DNA of 21,245 nucleotides from CAYPHY01 sp964410625 (GTDB lineage: Bacteria; Chloroflexota; Anaerolineae; Promineifilales; Promineifilaceae), in NCBI GenBank assembly GCA_964410625.1, contig CAYPHY010000065.1:1-21245 (forward strand). Direction: 5' to 3'. The position numbers and the translations under genes were made by a program. This document shows positions 21,016 through 21,245 of the stretch, piece by piece. The notes beneath the pieces are model-generated. The model did not search any database. It saw only the letters and a list, made by a program, of their open reading frames with translations, and was not told the origin of the DNA. Numbering within the stretch: the stretch's first letter is position 1; each line of letters starts with the position of its first letter.

Positions 21016-21157
21016 TACCCTGTTTAAAAAAATTCAACCGTCATTCCGAGCGGAGCGAGGAATCCCTGGCGAGTGCGTTGAGCAGTGAATTGCTAGGGAT
21101 TCCTCGCTCCGAAGACTCCGCTCGGAATGACGTGGCGCTCACTTTTGAACCAATGCA
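21016..21157. mobile_element. MITE-like inverted-repeat element, copy 3
   Basis: Starts TACCCTGTTTAAAAAAATT and ends ACTTTTGAACCAATGCA, with arms GTCATTCCGAGCGGAGCGAG and the complementary right arm including AAGACTCCG. Same orientation as copy 1; its terminal repeats are the most degraded of the four. Confidence 0.75.
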
Positions 21158-21162
21158 CAAAT

Positions 21163-21245
21163 TACACCGTTTCAAAAGTTATTTGCTCATCCGTCATTCC
21201 GAGCGGAGCGAGGAATCCCTGGCGAGTGCGTTGAGCAGTGAATTG
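21163..21245. mobile_element. MITE-like inverted-repeat element, copy 4 (cut by window end)
   Basis: Starts TACACCGTTTCAAAAGTT five bases after copy 3 and is identical to copy 3 across the arm and the start of the centre (GGCGAGTGCGTTGAGCAGTG). The right half lies outside the window. Confidence 0.75.

Overview
The window looks like a piece of chromosome from an uncultured Chloroflexota bacterium (Anaerolineae/Caldilineae-like). This rests on gene content (MoxR-DUF58-DUF4129 operon, RicT, IscX next to complex I genes, DUF3524 glycosyltransferase), moderately high GC, and intergenic spaces packed with palindromes and short tandem arrays. No rRNA, tRNA, phage gene, transposase or CRISPR array is visible, so the taxonomic call is inference.

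Layout. (1) 1-4323, minus strand: a three-gene operon in the order MoxR-type AAA+ ATPase, DUF58 protein, multi-pass DUF4129 membrane protein; a transglutaminase-like partner may lie beyond the left edge. (2) 4324-4673: a palindromic repeat interrupted by a MITE-like element. (3) 4674-7451, plus: a solitary Zn-ribbon DNA methyltransferase and a DUF2231 membrane protein, then a 5'-truncated Uma2 remnant (7484-7669). (4) 7743-9409: two divergent class I SAM methyltransferases, one membrane-anchored. (5) 9773-11492: a small conserved-looking protein of unknown function and, convergent to it, a DUF3524/QTMAN-like glycosyltransferase. (6) 11660-18222, plus: the main block, iscX-nuoB-nuoCD-nuoI-mrp-ricT-HD protein. 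It combines complex I Fe-S/quinone-module subunits with Fe-S assembly proteins. (7) 18589-19839: moeA. (8) 19906-20799, minus: a two-S1-domain RNA-binding protein with a perfect-consensus sigma70-type promoter. (9) 21016-21245: two adjacent MITE copies.

The proteins are mostly housekeeping and I see no complete new defence or metabolic system. The most unusual signals are in the DNA itself. First, short-period tandem arrays (7, 8, 9 or 19 nt, each with a different unit sequence) begin at or within a few bases of the stop codon of nine genes. Second, the palindrome CGGCCG occurs about 100 times by hand count, far above chance and in all three codon frames, recalling cyanobacterial HIP1. Third, several unrelated families of palindromic intergenic repeats nest in or abut one another, and one copy supplies a gene's stop codon. 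At the protein level the best leads are the Fe-S/complex I cluster with a CxxC-less, Ind1-like Mrp ATPase, the solo Zn-ribbon DNA methyltransferase, and a bacterial homologue of the queuosine mannosyltransferase.
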